The notes under the pieces: generated by a model
The model's input: only the letters and a program-made list of their open reading frames with translations
Told to the model about the DNA's origin: nothing
Databases searched by the model: none
Translations under genes and position numbers: made by a program
NCBI GenBank assembly: GCA_011959205.1
Contig: BLLV01000219.1
Location: forward strand, 1 to 34,665
DNA length: 34,665 nucleotides
Direction of reading: 5' to 3'
From: Bacteroidaceae bacterium
GTDB taxonomy: Bacteria > Bacteroidota > Bacteroidia > Bacteroidales > Bacteroidaceae
Shown here: positions 7,962-16,954 of the stretch, piece after piece
Layout of the letters: each line of letters begins with the position of its first letter
How positions within the stretch are numbered: the first letter of the stretch is position 1

Positions 7962-8323
7962 TTTTTAAAGAAAGCAAATCCATTTACTTGCAGATAGCCG
8001 ACCGGATATGTGATGAAATCCTGCAAGGGCAATATGCCGAAGAAGAGCGTATTCCATCGGTCAGGGAATATGCCGCCACAGTGGAGGTGAATGCCAATAC
8101 GGTAGTTCGTACGTATGATTACCTTCAGGGACAAGAGATTATTTTCAATAAACGTGGTATCGGTTATTTTGTTTCGGAAAGGGCTAAAGAACGGATCATT
8201 GCTTTACGTAAAGATACATTTCTACATGAAGATTTGCCGGAGTTTTTCAGGCAAGTGAGGACATTGGGTGTTCCCATGAAGGAAATAGAGAAAATGTACA
8301 AGGAATATCTGACTCAGCAATAA
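7958..8323 (+). CDS. GntR-family regulator, YtrA subfamily
   Basis: A 121-residue DNA-binding protein consisting of an N-terminal winged helix-turn-helix (about 7-75: IYLQIADRICDEIL, then IPSVREYAATVEVNANTVVRTYDYL, then the wing GIGYFVS). A short C-terminal helical tail takes the place of the large effector domain of most GntR proteins. That size and layout define the YtrA subfamily, whose members sit in and repress ABC-transporter operons. The start codon overlaps the permease stop. The 21-bp palindrome at 6111-6131 is the likely target. Effector unknown. Confidence 0.88.
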   Translation: MIFKESKSIYLQIADRICDEILQGQYAEEERIPSVREYAATVEVNANTVVRTYDYLQGQEIIFNKRGIGYFVSERAKERIIALRKDTFLHEDLPEFFRQVRTLGVPMKEIEKMYKEYLTQQ

Positions 8324-8368
8324 CACAACACATATATGGAACAATGCAGACATGGCATCGGTTGAATA

Positions 8369-8410
8369 AAGAAATCCCGGCAGAGCAATATTTGTTGGGA
8401 TTTCTTGTAT
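8369..8410 (+). terminator. Hairpin after the ABC-GntR operon
   Basis: AAGAAATCCC (8369-8378) pairs perfectly with GGGATTTCTT (8397-8406) around an 18-base loop, 46 bp after the GntR stop. The T tract after the stem is short (TTGTATT), so it is a plausible but not strong terminator. Confidence 0.55.
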
Positions 8411-8574
8411 TCGTCCACTTGTTTGTTATCATACTGGTAATTCGCTCCTAAATCTGGTCTACACCTGCTTGCTCCAGGTTCGGGATTGTTATCATTTTAT
8501 CTTTTGCTATAAGAGGAATTAGCATGGTTCGTTTTTCTTGATATAAATCAAACCGTTGCATCGTGAAAAGTCCG

Positions 8575-8582
8575 TACCTTTG
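8575..8582 (+). promoter_or_regulatory. -7 promoter box for the MATE gene
   Basis: TACCTTTG fits TAnnTTTG and predicts a start near 8589, about 18 nt before the GTG. A TTG at 8556-8558 is a possible -33 element, though its spacing (16 bp) is shorter than usual. Confidence 0.6.
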
Positions 8583-8606
8583 CACCCCGAAAGTTAAAGG
8601 TGACAA

Positions 8607-9956
8607 GTGGACGTAATTCAAGAACCGAGGAGTGTACGAAAGAACCTTGCCAGGCTGGCGGTTCCTATTTTCATAGAGACATTGCTGATTATGATGTTGG
8701 GTGCGGTGGATACCGTGATGCTGAGTCAGTATTCAGACAATGGTGTGGCTGCCGTGGGGGTGGTCAACCAGCTCATTATGTTTGCTTTCCTGATATTTGA
8801 AGTGATTAACATAGGAACCTCTGTGCTTTGTTCGCAATATTTGGGGGCAAAGATGCGGGAGAATATGGTACAAGTAGTAGGAGTGTCGTTACTGCTTAAT
8901 TTAGTGTTTGGCTTATTTGTCAGCACTGTTTTATATTATGGAGCCGCTTTCCTGTTGACCATGATGGGACTTCGTTCTGAACTGATGGAGTATGGAGTAA
9001 ACTATATGGAGATAGTAGGAGCATTCGCCTTTTTCCAAGCTGTGTCGTTGACTATTTCCGCTTCTTTGCGAAGTGCCAATAAAGCGGTTTATCCCATGAT
9101 GGTGACAGTGGTTGTGAATATCCTGAATATCATCGGTAACTATTCGTTGATATTCGGTAAGTTCGGTATGCCGGCTTTGGGCGTGGAAGGTGCGGCCATT
9201 TCTACGGCATTTGCCCGAGGGATATCTATGGTGATACTTTTTGTGATTCTTTTCCGGAAACATATTCCCAAGTTTCCGTTGTCCTATTTTCGTCCCTTCC
9301 CGTTTGCCGAGCTGAAAAAACTGTTGAAAATCGGGATCCCTTCGGCAGGAGAGAATATGTCCTATAGTTTTTCTCAGGTAATTTTGACCTATTTTATTAA
9401 TATGTTAGGGAATGAAGCGCTGACTACCCGTACATACGTGGTGAATATAGTGATGTTCGTCTATCTGTTTGCCATCGCCATGGCGCAGGGGGGAGCCATC
9501 TGCATCGGACATCTGGTGGGCGAGAAGAAAATTCGTGCCGCCTATCTGCTGGGCAAATATGTGATGCGTATTTCTGTTTTGGTCTCTTTGGTTTTATCCT
9601 GTATCTGGGCTTTGATGGGGAATTCCTTGCTTGGCTGGCTGACGGATAATCCGGAAATCATCCGTATGGGTACTATTGTTTTGTTTATTGATGTGGTTTT
9701 GGAAGTGGGCCGGGCGATTAATATTTATGCGACGAATGCTTTACGTGCAACGGGTGATGTGAATTATCCGTTTTATGTAGGACTTGTTGTCCAGTGGAGT
9801 GTTGCCGTAGGTTGTGGTTATTTGTTTGGCATTCATTGGGGATGGGGACTGGCAGGTATGTGGTGCGCGTTCGTGCTGGATGAAAACCTACGTGGCATTA
9901 TCTTTGTACGGCGTTGGAATAGTCTGAAATGGGCTAAAAAGGGATTTGTGAAATAA
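8607..9956 (+). CDS. MATE-family multidrug/cation efflux transporter
   Basis: Inner-membrane antiporter of the NorM/DinF type that exports organic cations or metabolites using a Na+ or H+ gradient. At 449 residues it has the usual family length with about 12 hydrophobic segments in two similar halves (VPIFIETLLIMMLGAVDTVML in the first; FSQVILTYFINMLGNEALTTR in the second). The start is GTG at 8607, supported by AAAGG at 8596-8600 and a promoter box just upstream; no in-frame ATG gives a better N-terminus. It is transcribed alone as far as can be seen. The substrate is not predictable. Confidence 0.92.
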   Translation: MDVIQEPRSVRKNLARLAVPIFIETLLIMMLGAVDTVMLSQYSDNGVAAVGVVNQLIMFAFLIFEVINIGTSVLCSQYLGAKMRENMVQVVGVSLLLNLVFGLFVSTVLYYGAAFLLTMMGLRSELMEYGVNYMEIVGAFAFFQAVSLTISASLRSANKAVYPMMVTVVVNILNIIGNYSLIFGKFGMPALGVEGAAISTAFARGISMVILFVILFRKHIPKFPLSYFRPFPFAELKKLLKIGIPSAGENMSYSFSQVILTYFINMLGNEALTTRTYVVNIVMFVYLFAIAMAQGGAICIGHLVGEKKIRAAYLLGKYVMRISVLVSLVLSCIWALMGNSLLGWLTDNPEIIRMGTIVLFIDVVLEVGRAINIYATNALRATGDVNYPFYVGLVVQWSVAVGCGYLFGIHWGWGLAGMWCAFVLDENLRGIIFVRRWNSLKWAKKGFVK

Positions 9957-10013
9957 ATTTTTATTTTCGCAAACTTTATGCATCTTCAGACCGTTAAACT
10001 CAAGAAAAAGAAT

Positions 10014-10021
10014 TAATTTTG
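10014..10021 (+). promoter_or_regulatory. -7 promoter box for purB
   Basis: TAATTTTG fits TAnnTTTG and would start transcription near 10028, about 22 nt before the ATG. The predicted start falls in a perfect 12-bp palindrome, TGATAATTATCA (10027-10038). Confidence 0.55.
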
Positions 10022-10049
10022 CAATCTGATAATTATCAAAAAATATAAT

Positions 10050-11396
10050 ATGGAGCTCGATTTACTCACGGCAATATCACCTATTGACGGTCGATACAGA
10101 GGAAAAGCGGGAGCTTTGGCCTCTTATTTTTCTGAATTTGCACTCATCAAGTACCGTGTGCAGGTAGAAATTGAATATTTTATCACTTTGTGTGAACTAC
10201 CGTTGCCACAGTTGAAAAGCTTTGATCATGCACGTTTTGATGCGTTGCGCGCTATTTATAAAAACTTTACCGAGGTTGAGGCACAGCGTATCAAAGAGAT
10301 AGAAAGTGTGACAAACCACGATGTGAAGGCTGTAGAATATTTCATCAAAGAAGAATTCGATAAGTTGGGCGGAATGGAGGAATACAAGGAATTCATTCAT
10401 TTCGGACTGACATCACAGGATATAAACAACACTTCCGTTCCTCTGTCCGTCAAGGAAGCATTGGAGCAAGTGTACTATCCACAAATAGAAGAACTGATTG
10501 CCCAGCTGACTACATACGCTGAGGAATGGGCAAACATCCCGATGTTGGCAAAAACTCACGGACAGCCTGCCTCTCCGACCCGTCTGGGTAAAGAAATCAT
10601 GGTTTTCGTTTATCGTCTGAACCGTCAGCTGGCTGCATTGAAGGCTTGTCCTATCACGGCCAAATTCGGTGGTGCGACGGGTAACTACAATGCGCATCAT
10701 GTAGCTTATCCCGAGTATGACTGGAAAGCATTCGGCAATAAGTTCGTAGCTGAAAAATTAGGATTGGAACGTGAGGAATACACTACTCAGATTTCTAACT
10801 ATGACAATCTGGGAGCCATCTTTGATGCCATGAAGCGCATCAATACCATCATGATTGACATGAACCGCGACTTCTGGCAGTATATCTCTATGGAATACTT
10901 CAAGCAGAAGATTAAAGCGGGCGAAGTAGGTTCCAGTGCCATGCCGCACAAGGTGAACCCTATTGACTTCGAAAATGCCGAGGGCAATCTGGGCATGGCA
11001 AACGCCATTTTGGAACACCTTTCCTCTAAGTTGCCTGTTTCCCGCTTGCAACGTGACTTGACTGATTCTACTGTGTTGCGTAACGTCGGTGTGCCTTTCG
11101 GTCACATTGTCATTGCTATCCAAAGTTCTCTGAAGGGGCTGCGCAAACTGTTGCTGAATGAAAAAGCAATCTATGCCGATCTGGATAATTGCTGGAGTGT
11201 GGTGGCGGAAGCTGTTCAGACCATTCTGCGCCGTGAGGCTTACCCCCATCCGTATGAGGCGTTGAAAGCTTTGACCCGTACAAACCAGGCCATCACAGAA
11301 GAATCTATTAAAGAATTCATTGAGACACTCAATGTAAGCGAAGACATTAAAAAAGAATTGCGGGTGATTACACCGCATAACTATACAGGTATTTAA
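10050..11396 (+). CDS. purB: Adenylosuccinate lyase
   Basis: Cytosolic enzyme of purine synthesis that releases fumarate from SAICAR and from adenylosuccinate. The 448-residue protein is of the E. coli-like long type: N-terminal LLTAISPIDGRYRGKAGALA, the conserved HFGLTSQDINNTS, KTHGQPASPTRLGKE, and the fumarase/lyase superfamily signature GSSAMPHKVNP (about residues 294-304), which contains the catalytic serine loop. Length and motifs are complete. The next gene begins 73 bp later and may be co-transcribed; a small GCCC-GAGA-GGGC hairpin sits between them (11426-11437). Confidence 0.97.
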   Translation: MELDLLTAISPIDGRYRGKAGALASYFSEFALIKYRVQVEIEYFITLCELPLPQLKSFDHARFDALRAIYKNFTEVEAQRIKEIESVTNHDVKAVEYFIKEEFDKLGGMEEYKEFIHFGLTSQDINNTSVPLSVKEALEQVYYPQIEELIAQLTTYAEEWANIPMLAKTHGQPASPTRLGKEIMVFVYRLNRQLAALKACPITAKFGGATGNYNAHHVAYPEYDWKAFGNKFVAEKLGLEREEYTTQISNYDNLGAIFDAMKRINTIMIDMNRDFWQYISMEYFKQKIKAGEVGSSAMPHKVNPIDFENAEGNLGMANAILEHLSSKLPVSRLQRDLTDSTVLRNVGVPFGHIVIAIQSSLKGLRKLLLNEKAIYADLDNCWSVVAEAVQTILRREAYPHPYEALKALTRTNQAITEESIKEFIETLNVSEDIKKELRVITPHNYTGI

Positions 11397-11469
11397 AAAA
11401 TAGTTAGTTAGATTTTAATCCAAAAGCCCGAGAGGGCGTTATACATTAATTAAAAAATTGAAGGAGACC

Positions 11470-12957
11470 ATGAGTACAGAAAATGAAAGCAGACAAGAAG
11501 GTGCTGCAAATGAGGAAAATCAGAATGTAAGCCGTGATGGTGGTTATAAGTCTTATAACAGAGACAGTAATTACAACAGATACAACAACGATGGCGAACG
11601 GCGTTCTTATCGTCCTCGTATGAACAGCTATAATCGCGAAGGTGGTGACCGTTCCTACCGTTCTTCTTATAACAACGGTGACCGTCCTTCCTATAATCGC
11701 TATAACAATAACGGAGACCGTCCGCAACGCTCCCGCTTTAACTCTAACGGCGAGGAAGGTGGTGAGCGCCAGTATCGTTCCCGCACAAATTATAACCGTG
11801 AAGGCGGCGATCAGCGTCCCTATACTCCGCGTCCCCGCTTTAATCCTAATGGTGAGGAAGGTGGCGAGCGTCAGTATCGTTCCCGCACAAATTATAACCG
11901 CGAAGGCGGCGATCAGCGTCCTTACACTCCGCGTCCCCGTACCGGAGGTTACAATCGTGAAGGCGGCGATCAGCGTCCTTATTCTCCGCGTTCCCGTTTC
12001 AACAGTGGTGAAGGGGGCGATCAGCGTTCTTACACACCGCGTTCCCGTACCGGAGGTTACAATCAGGGTGGCGACCGTCCTTATCGTCCTCGTACCGGTG
12101 GCTATAACCAAGGTGGCGGTTACAATCAAGGCGGTGGATACAATCGTCCTTACCGTACCCGTACGGCTGATTATAATCCGAATGCGAAATATAGTCTGAA
12201 GAAGCAGATTGAATACAAAGATATATTGACAGATCCGAACGAGCCGATCCGTCTGAACAAGTTCCTGGCTAATGCCGGTATATGTTCCCGTCGTGAGGCT
12301 GATGAATTTATCACAGCAGGTGTGGTCAGTGTGAATGGTGAGGTGGTGACCGAACTGGGTACTAAGATCAAGCGTACCGATGAAGTGAAGTTCCATGACG
12401 AACCGGTAAGCATTGAGCGCAAGACTTATATTTTGTTGAACAAGCCGAAGGATTGTGTGACAACTTCTGACGATCCTCAGGAACGTAAGACGGTCATGGA
12501 CTTTGTGAAAGGTGCTTGCAAGGAGCGTATTTATCCTGTGGGCCGTCTGGACCGTAACACGACTGGTGTATTGCTGCTGACTAACGATGGTGATTTGGCT
12601 TCCAAGCTGACTCATCCTAAATACTTGAAGAAGAAGATTTATCATGTATATTGTGATAAGAATGTAACCAAGGCGGATCTCGATCAGATAGCAGCAGGTG
12701 TGACATTGGATGATGGAGAAATCCATGCAGATGCCATCAGCTATGCGTCAGAAACAGACAAGTCACAAGTCGGTATTGAAATCCATTCCGGAAAGAACCG
12801 TATTGTGCGTCGTATCTTTGAATCCTTGGGATATAAGGTGATCAAGCTGGACCGTGTTTATTTTGCCGGTCTGACTAAAAAAGGTTTGCGCCGTGGTGAC
12901 TGGCGTTACCTGACTGAACAAGAAGTGAACATGCTCCGCATGGGCTCATTTGAATAA
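11470..12957 (+). CDS. rluB: RluB/RsuA-family 23S rRNA pseudouridine synthase with Arg/Gly-rich extension
   Basis: Isomerises a uridine of large-subunit rRNA. The ATG at 11470 is preferred over an in-frame TTG at 11458 because AAGGAG lies at 11461-11466. The 495-residue product has an N-terminal low-complexity region (about 25-237) rich in Arg, Gly, Tyr, Asn and Asp, with RGG/FxPRP-like repeats. An S4 RNA-binding domain follows (about 259-320; LNKFLANAGICSRREADEF). The RsuA-type catalytic domain (about 325-480) contains GRLDRNTTG, with Asp361 as the catalytic residue. Typical RluB proteins are about 240-300 residues, so roughly 200 extra residues come from the extension, which probably binds RNA. 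asnS follows after 22 bp. Confidence 0.93.
   Translation: MSTENESRQEGAANEENQNVSRDGGYKSYNRDSNYNRYNNDGERRSYRPRMNSYNREGGDRSYRSSYNNGDRPSYNRYNNNGDRPQRSRFNSNGEEGGERQYRSRTNYNREGGDQRPYTPRPRFNPNGEEGGERQYRSRTNYNREGGDQRPYTPRPRTGGYNREGGDQRPYSPRSRFNSGEGGDQRSYTPRSRTGGYNQGGDRPYRPRTGGYNQGGGYNQGGGYNRPYRTRTADYNPNAKYSLKKQIEYKDILTDPNEPIRLNKFLANAGICSRREADEFITAGVVSVNGEVVTELGTKIKRTDEVKFHDEPVSIERKTYILLNKPKDCVTTSDDPQERKTVMDFVKGACKERIYPVGRLDRNTTGVLLLTNDGDLASKLTHPKYLKKKIYHVYCDKNVTKADLDQIAAGVTLDDGEIHADAISYASETDKSQVGIEIHSGKNRIVRRIFESLGYKVIKLDRVYFAGLTKKGLRRGDWRYLTEQEVNMLRMGSFE
11752..11943 (+). repeat. 102-bp in-frame tandem repeat in the rluB extension
   Basis: A 102-bp unit (34 codons) starting GAGGAAGGTGGTGAGCG at 11752 is repeated from 11854 with few changes, mostly at third codon positions, and breaks off at about 11943. 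Shorter related units (GAAGGCGGCGATCAGCGTCC) continue to about 12060. The repeat keeps the reading frame, so copy number could vary without destroying the gene. Confidence 0.8.
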
Positions 12958-12979
12958 TAAATAATAAAGAGACAAAACA

Positions 12980-14383
12980 ATGGAAAAAATTAGTAGAACA
13001 AAGATTGTTGACCTGCTGAAGCGCCGTGACTTTGGTGTGATGGTCAATGTAAAAGGTTGGGTCCGTACCCGCCGTGGTAGCAAACAGGTAAACTTTATCG
13101 CCCTGAATGACGGTTCTACAATAAATAATGTACAGATTGTGGTTGATTTGGCAAATTTCGACGAAGAAATGTTGAAGCAGATCACTACCGGTGCATGTAT
13201 CAGTGTAAATGGTGAGCTGACCGAATCCATTGGCTCTGGTCAGGCTGCCGAAGTTCAGGCGCGCGAAATCGAGGTGCTGGGCACTTGCGATAACACTTAT
13301 CCGTTGCAGAAGAAAGGCCACACGATGGAATTCCTTCGTGAGATCGCTCACTTGCGTCCCCGTACCAATACATTCGGCGCTGTGTTCCGTATCCGCCATA
13401 ACATGGCTATTGCTATCCATAAGTTCTTCCATGAACGTGGTTTCTTCTATTTCCATACACCTATTATCACAGCGTCCGATTGTGAAGGTGCGGGACAGAT
13501 GTTTCAGGTTACTACCAAGAACCTCTATGATTTGAAGAAGGATGAAAACGGAGCGATTATTTATGAGGATGATTTCTTTGGCAAACAAGCCAGCCTGACG
13601 GTATCCGGTCAGTTGGAAGGTGAATTGGCGGCTACTGCCTTGGGAGCTATTTATACCTTTGGTCCTACATTTCGTGCGGAAAATTCCAATACGCCGCGTC
13701 ACTTGGCCGAGTTCTGGATGATTGAGCCTGAGGTTGCTTTCAATGATATTACTGATAATATGGATTTGGCCGAAGACTTCATCAAATACTGTGTACAGTG
13801 GGCGCTTGACAACTGTTATGATGACGTGAAGTTCCTGAACGACATGTTCGATAAGGGGTTGATAGAACGTTTGCAAGGCGTGCTGAAAGAAGATTTTGTT
13901 CGTTTGCCTTATACGGAAGGCATCAAGGTCTTGGAAGAAGCAGTTGCCAATGGCCGTAAGTTTGAGTTCCCGGTATACTGGGGGGTAGACTTGGCTTCTG
14001 AGCATGAACGTTATTTGGTAGAAGAACATTTCAAATGCCCCGTCATTCTGACTGATTATCCGAAAGAAATCAAGGCATTCTATATGAAGCAGAATGAGGA
14101 TGGCAAGACTGTCCGTGCCATGGATGTATTGTTCCCGAAGATTGGTGAGATTATCGGTGGTTCTGAACGTGAGGCGGATTATGGCAAACTGATGACCCGT
14201 ATTCAGGAATTGGAGATTCCGATGAAGGATATGTGGTGGTATTTGGATACCCGTAAGTTCGGTTCATGTCCTCACTCCGGTTTCGGACTTGGTTTTGAAC
14301 GTCTGTTGTTGTTCGTTACCGGTATGACCAACATTCGTGATGTGATACCTTTCCCACGTACTCCGCGTAATGCTGAATTCTAA
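12980..14383 (+). CDS. asnS: Asparaginyl-tRNA synthetase
   Basis: Charges tRNA-Asn in the cytosol. The 467-residue class II synthetase has an N-terminal OB-fold anticodon-binding domain (about 15-105; [21 protein letters not shown]). The catalytic domain follows, with motif 2 around [21 protein letters not shown] and motif 3 at [12 protein letters not shown]. The Asn-specific pattern [19 protein letters not shown] distinguishes it from AspRS. Length is normal. It lies 22 bp after rluB and is closed by a strong terminator. Confidence 0.97.
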   Translation: MEKISRTKIVDLLKRRDFGVMVNVKGWVRTRRGSKQVNFIALNDGSTINNVQIVVDLANFDEEMLKQITTGACISVNGELTESIGSGQAAEVQAREIEVLGTCDNTYPLQKKGHTMEFLREIAHLRPRTNTFGAVFRIRHNMAIAIHKFFHERGFFYFHTPIITASDCEGAGQMFQVTTKNLYDLKKDENGAIIYEDDFFGKQASLTVSGQLEGELAATALGAIYTFGPTFRAENSNTPRHLAEFWMIEPEVAFNDITDNMDLAEDFIKYCVQWALDNCYDDVKFLNDMFDKGLIERLQGVLKEDFVRLPYTEGIKVLEEAVANGRKFEFPVYWGVDLASEHERYLVEEHFKCPVILTDYPKEIKAFYMKQNEDGKTVRAMDVLFPKIGEIIGGSEREADYGKLMTRIQELEIPMKDMWWYLDTRKFGSCPHSGFGLGFERLLLFVTGMTNIRDVIPFPRTPRNAEF

Positions 14384-14402
14384 TTGCTGGAAATAATTCA
14401 AG

Positions 14403-14438
14403 AAATCCTGCTCTATAACATAGGGCGGGATTTTTTTT
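14403..14438 (+). terminator. Intrinsic terminator after asnS
   Basis: AAATCCTGCTC (14403-14413) pairs with GGGCGGGATTT with G-T wobbles around a 9-base loop, followed by a run of T at 14431-14438. It sits 19 bp after the asnS stop. Confidence 0.88.
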
Positions 14439-14490
14439 CATTTTCTTGTAAAAAAGTCGTTTAAAAAGAAGGAAGTTTGAAAAAATTTTC

Positions 14491-14498
14491 TAATTTTG
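14491..14498 (+). promoter_or_regulatory. -7 promoter box for the DUF4488 gene
   Basis: TAATTTTG fits TAnnTTTG and predicts a start near 14505, about 36 nt before the ATG. No well-spaced -33 element was seen. Confidence 0.5.
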
Positions 14499-14540
14499 TG
14501 TATCCGCATTACGCAATTTGTTAACTAAATATATATAACT

Positions 14541-15035
14541 ATGAAACGGAGAAATTTATTCTTACTGGTGATAGCATTCTTGCTTATCGGTACTTCGCGT
14601 GTAGCGGGACAGGGAAAAACGGACGCTGCTCCTGTCAATTTGAAAGGCATCTGGCAGATGTGTTTTTATGTGTCGGGAACCCCTCAGGTTCCGGGCGAGT
14701 TGAAACCAAGCAATTCTTTTAAAATCTTGTCTGATGACGGCAGGTTTACTAATATGACGATGATTCCAAATCATGGAGCCATTATCATTGGTTACGGTAC
14801 TTACCGGCAGACTGCCCCAAATGCTTATACGGAACATGTGGAGAAAAATCTGCATCTTCCGCAATTGGTAGGTGTGGATAATATTTTGGAATTTGAGATG
14901 AAGGGGGGCGATGTCATGGTACTGAAGTTTTTTGTGAAAACGGATAAGGATGGAAATGAAATTAATTCCTGGTATTATGAGACTTGGAAACGGGTTAAAA
15001 TGCCTCCTGCCTATCCTAAGGATTTGGTTAGATAG
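14541..15035 (+). CDS. Secreted DUF4488-domain protein
   Basis: A 164-residue protein with a Sec signal peptide (MKRRNLFLLVIAFLLIGTSRVAG; cleavage near residue 23). The compact mature domain opens with VNLKGIWQMCFYVSG and ends with WYYETWKRVKMP. This pattern, with a conserved GIWQ near the start and YETWKR near the end, matches the Bacteroidetes DUF4488 family, thought to be lipocalin-like from its small all-beta character. Function is unknown. The gene is flanked by its own promoter and terminator, so it is a single-gene unit. Confidence 0.82.
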   Translation: MKRRNLFLLVIAFLLIGTSRVAGQGKTDAAPVNLKGIWQMCFYVSGTPQVPGELKPSNSFKILSDDGRFTNMTMIPNHGAIIIGYGTYRQTAPNAYTEHVEKNLHLPQLVGVDNILEFEMKGGDVMVLKFFVKTDKDGNEINSWYYETWKRVKMPPAYPKDLVR

Positions 15036-15074
15036 GACTGAATATTTGTTTATAAACGAAAGATAGTCATTTTT

Positions 15075-15118
15075 CGGGCTGCGTTTTCTTTTTTGAAAGT
15101 GCAGCCCGATTTATTTTA
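15075..15118 (+). terminator. Intrinsic terminator after the DUF4488 gene
   Basis: CGGGCTGC (15075-15082) pairs perfectly with GCAGCCCG (15101-15108) and is followed by ATTTATTTTA on the plus strand. On the minus strand no T tract follows the stem. Confidence 0.8.
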
Positions 15119-15301
15119 TACATAAAACTTGCCGAACGAAGCCAATGCGTTTTTTTAAGTAGCTTAAGTTACTTGCCCTACGAACTGACAATGTATTGTC
15201 TTTTTTGGGAAAAACATTAACCTAATAAATCAGATTGTGATAAAATGCTTTTTACTCTTTACGATTGTTTGCATTGGCGGAAATTGGCAGCTTGTTTTCC
15301 A

Positions 15302-16939
15302 TTAACTTCTTGCCTTGAACACAGGTCCCACCTTCTGTATCTCCGACTCAAAGCCGAACCAGTAGCCATGTTCCCCCTTTTCATCGGCAGGCAGAAAGCA
15401 CAGGCGGAGGTTCTCCTTATATTCTCCGTCAATGATTTCCCAGTCAGACGGAGGCAGCTGCCGCTTTGTCCGTACCCTTTCGGCGGGGAGCTTTTTCAGT
15501 GACATTCCTGCCTCTATCCAGGCAATGGTGGCCTTTGTCTGGTATTCGGGATAGTTCTGTTTGCAATACTCATAAAGTATCAGCCCTCGTTTTTCCAGAC
15601 TCATGGGCTGGTCTATCAGATTGGCCTTTGTCAAATATTCAAGAAAACGATAAAGGAATTGTTCATCATTCAAAATGAGTTCGCGTGTCAGTGTCTGCCA
15701 TGCCGGGGCATTGTAAAAACCATCCAGCAGCCGGGAAAGCCGGCGGGCTGTTTGCAGTTCGCTTACACTGATTTCATGGGTCTGCAAAACCTCGTATGGG
15801 GGCAAGGGGGAATACTTGATTCCTAATTCTTCCGCCCTCCGGCGCATTTCGGTGCCGGGAAGCAGTTTGAGCGATTCCAGTTGGATCTCTCCGGCATTAT
15901 ATCCTGCCAGGATACGGACATCTTCAAATATCTCATGGAGATGATAAAGAGGAAGCCCGGCAATAAGGTCGGCATGGGTTTCCATGTTGGGCAGGGCGCA
16001 CAGGAACTTCAGCCCGTTCAGGGCATCGGACAGCTTACCCATTCGGCGGCTTTTTTCAAGTACGGGTTCGCGCAGGCTCTGGATGCCGGCTTCCAGATGA
16101 AGCAATCCTTCGGGCAGCCGGCTGAGTTCTTCTTTCAGCTCTTCCGACAACAAGGCAGGATGTATTTCCAGATGGAAACGGATATCGGGATGGAATTCCA
16201 GAAAGAGCCGGAGCAGTTCTTTGGCTCTTCGAGGGTTGTAATTAAAAGTACGGTCTAATACACGTACATTTTTGATGCCATGCGCATGGATGAGTCGCAG
16301 TCTTTCGCGGATGCTTTCGATGGAAAGGGTGCGTACTGGCTTTTCACCGCCACTGACGCAGAAGGCGCAAGTGTTGAAACATCCGCGTGTGGTTTCCAGT
16401 TGGACAAAGGGCTTGCTCCAGTTAAAGAAGCGGCTTTGTTCGGGAGGAACGAGTCCGGCGAAATTCAGAACGCGGGCTATGCCGTTGTCTTTATATTCTT
16501 TGTCGGTAGTGAGGTAACAGAGTCCGGGCACGGTGTGCCATTGTTCCGGATGGTTCCGGCAGGCCAGCCATTGTGGAAAGGCTTCTTCACCTTCTCCTCT
16601 GAAGACGCAGTCCACAAATGGATTTTTGCGAAGGAACTCTTCATTGTCTCTCAGAAATTCCGGACCGCCCAGCACCAGGCAGGCTTCGGGTATCAAGGCT
16701 TTTACTCTGGAGGTGACATGCATCAGCTGCTCATGGTTGAAAAGCCAGGTGGTTGCGGCAAGGATGTCGGGTTGATGGCGGCAGATCTCATCGACAATCA
16801 TTCCCACATTTTCGTTGATGGTAGCAGATACGATTTCCCATTCTACAGAGGGGTCTGTCATGATTTGTGCATGTAGGGCCGGCAGGGCCAATGAGGAATG
16901 TGCATACGAGCTGTTCAGGTCTATCCAGAGAATTTTCAT
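15302..16939 (-). CDS. B12-binding-type radical SAM protein with DUF4080 tail
   Basis: A 545-residue protein. The N-terminal region (about 1-130; VLGGPEFLRDN, FVDCVFRGEGEEAFPQWL) resembles the cobalamin-binding Rossmann domain of this class, although the canonical DxHxxG cobalamin motif is not seen. A radical SAM core follows, with the cluster motif GCFNTCAFC (Cys187, Cys191, Cys194). The C-terminal third corresponds to the DUF4080 extension. Such proteins use a 4Fe-4S cluster and SAM for radical chemistry; the substrate of this branch is unknown. It is the last gene of a minus-strand operon, 15 bp after a GNAT gene. Some members of the class lack cobalamin, which may apply here. Confidence 0.88.
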   Translation of the reverse strand: MKILWIDLNSSYAHSSLALPALHAQIMTDPSVEWEIVSATINENVGMIVDEICRHQPDILAATTWLFNHEQLMHVTSRVKALIPEACLVLGGPEFLRDNEEFLRKNPFVDCVFRGEGEEAFPQWLACRNHPEQWHTVPGLCYLTTDKEYKDNGIARVLNFAGLVPPEQSRFFNWSKPFVQLETTRGCFNTCAFCVSGGEKPVRTLSIESIRERLRLIHAHGIKNVRVLDRTFNYNPRRAKELLRLFLEFHPDIRFHLEIHPALLSEELKEELSRLPEGLLHLEAGIQSLREPVLEKSRRMGKLSDALNGLKFLCALPNMETHADLIAGLPLYHLHEIFEDVRILAGYNAGEIQLESLKLLPGTEMRRRAEELGIKYSPLPPYEVLQTHEISVSELQTARRLSRLLDGFYNAPAWQTLTRELILNDEQFLYRFLEYLTKANLIDQPMSLEKRGLILYEYCKQNYPEYQTKATIAWIEAGMSLKKLPAERVRTKRQLPPSDWEIIDGEYKENLRLCFLPADEKGEHGYWFGFESEIQKVGPVFKARS

Positions 16940-16954
16940 GTTTCTTATTCTTGT

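Noticed and set aside
11642-12199. Second plus-strand frame of 185 codons inside rluB
   Set aside because: Shadow of the repeats in another frame; Val/Thr/Ile-rich and without family resemblance or start signals.
11446-12726. Minus-strand open frame of 426 codons opposite rluB
   Set aside because: It is the antisense of the repetitive Arg/Gly region; the product is Thr/Ile/Val-rich low complexity with no domain, and the plus-strand frame encodes S4 and RsuA domains.
12875-14029. Minus-strand frame of 384 codons opposite asnS
   Set aside because: The opposite strand carries a complete AsnRS with class II motifs, and this frame shows no recognisable domain.
15157-15174. Near-palindrome AAGTAGCTTAAGTTACTT
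   Set aside because: Two mismatched positions, no linked promoter or regulator gene; plausible by chance.
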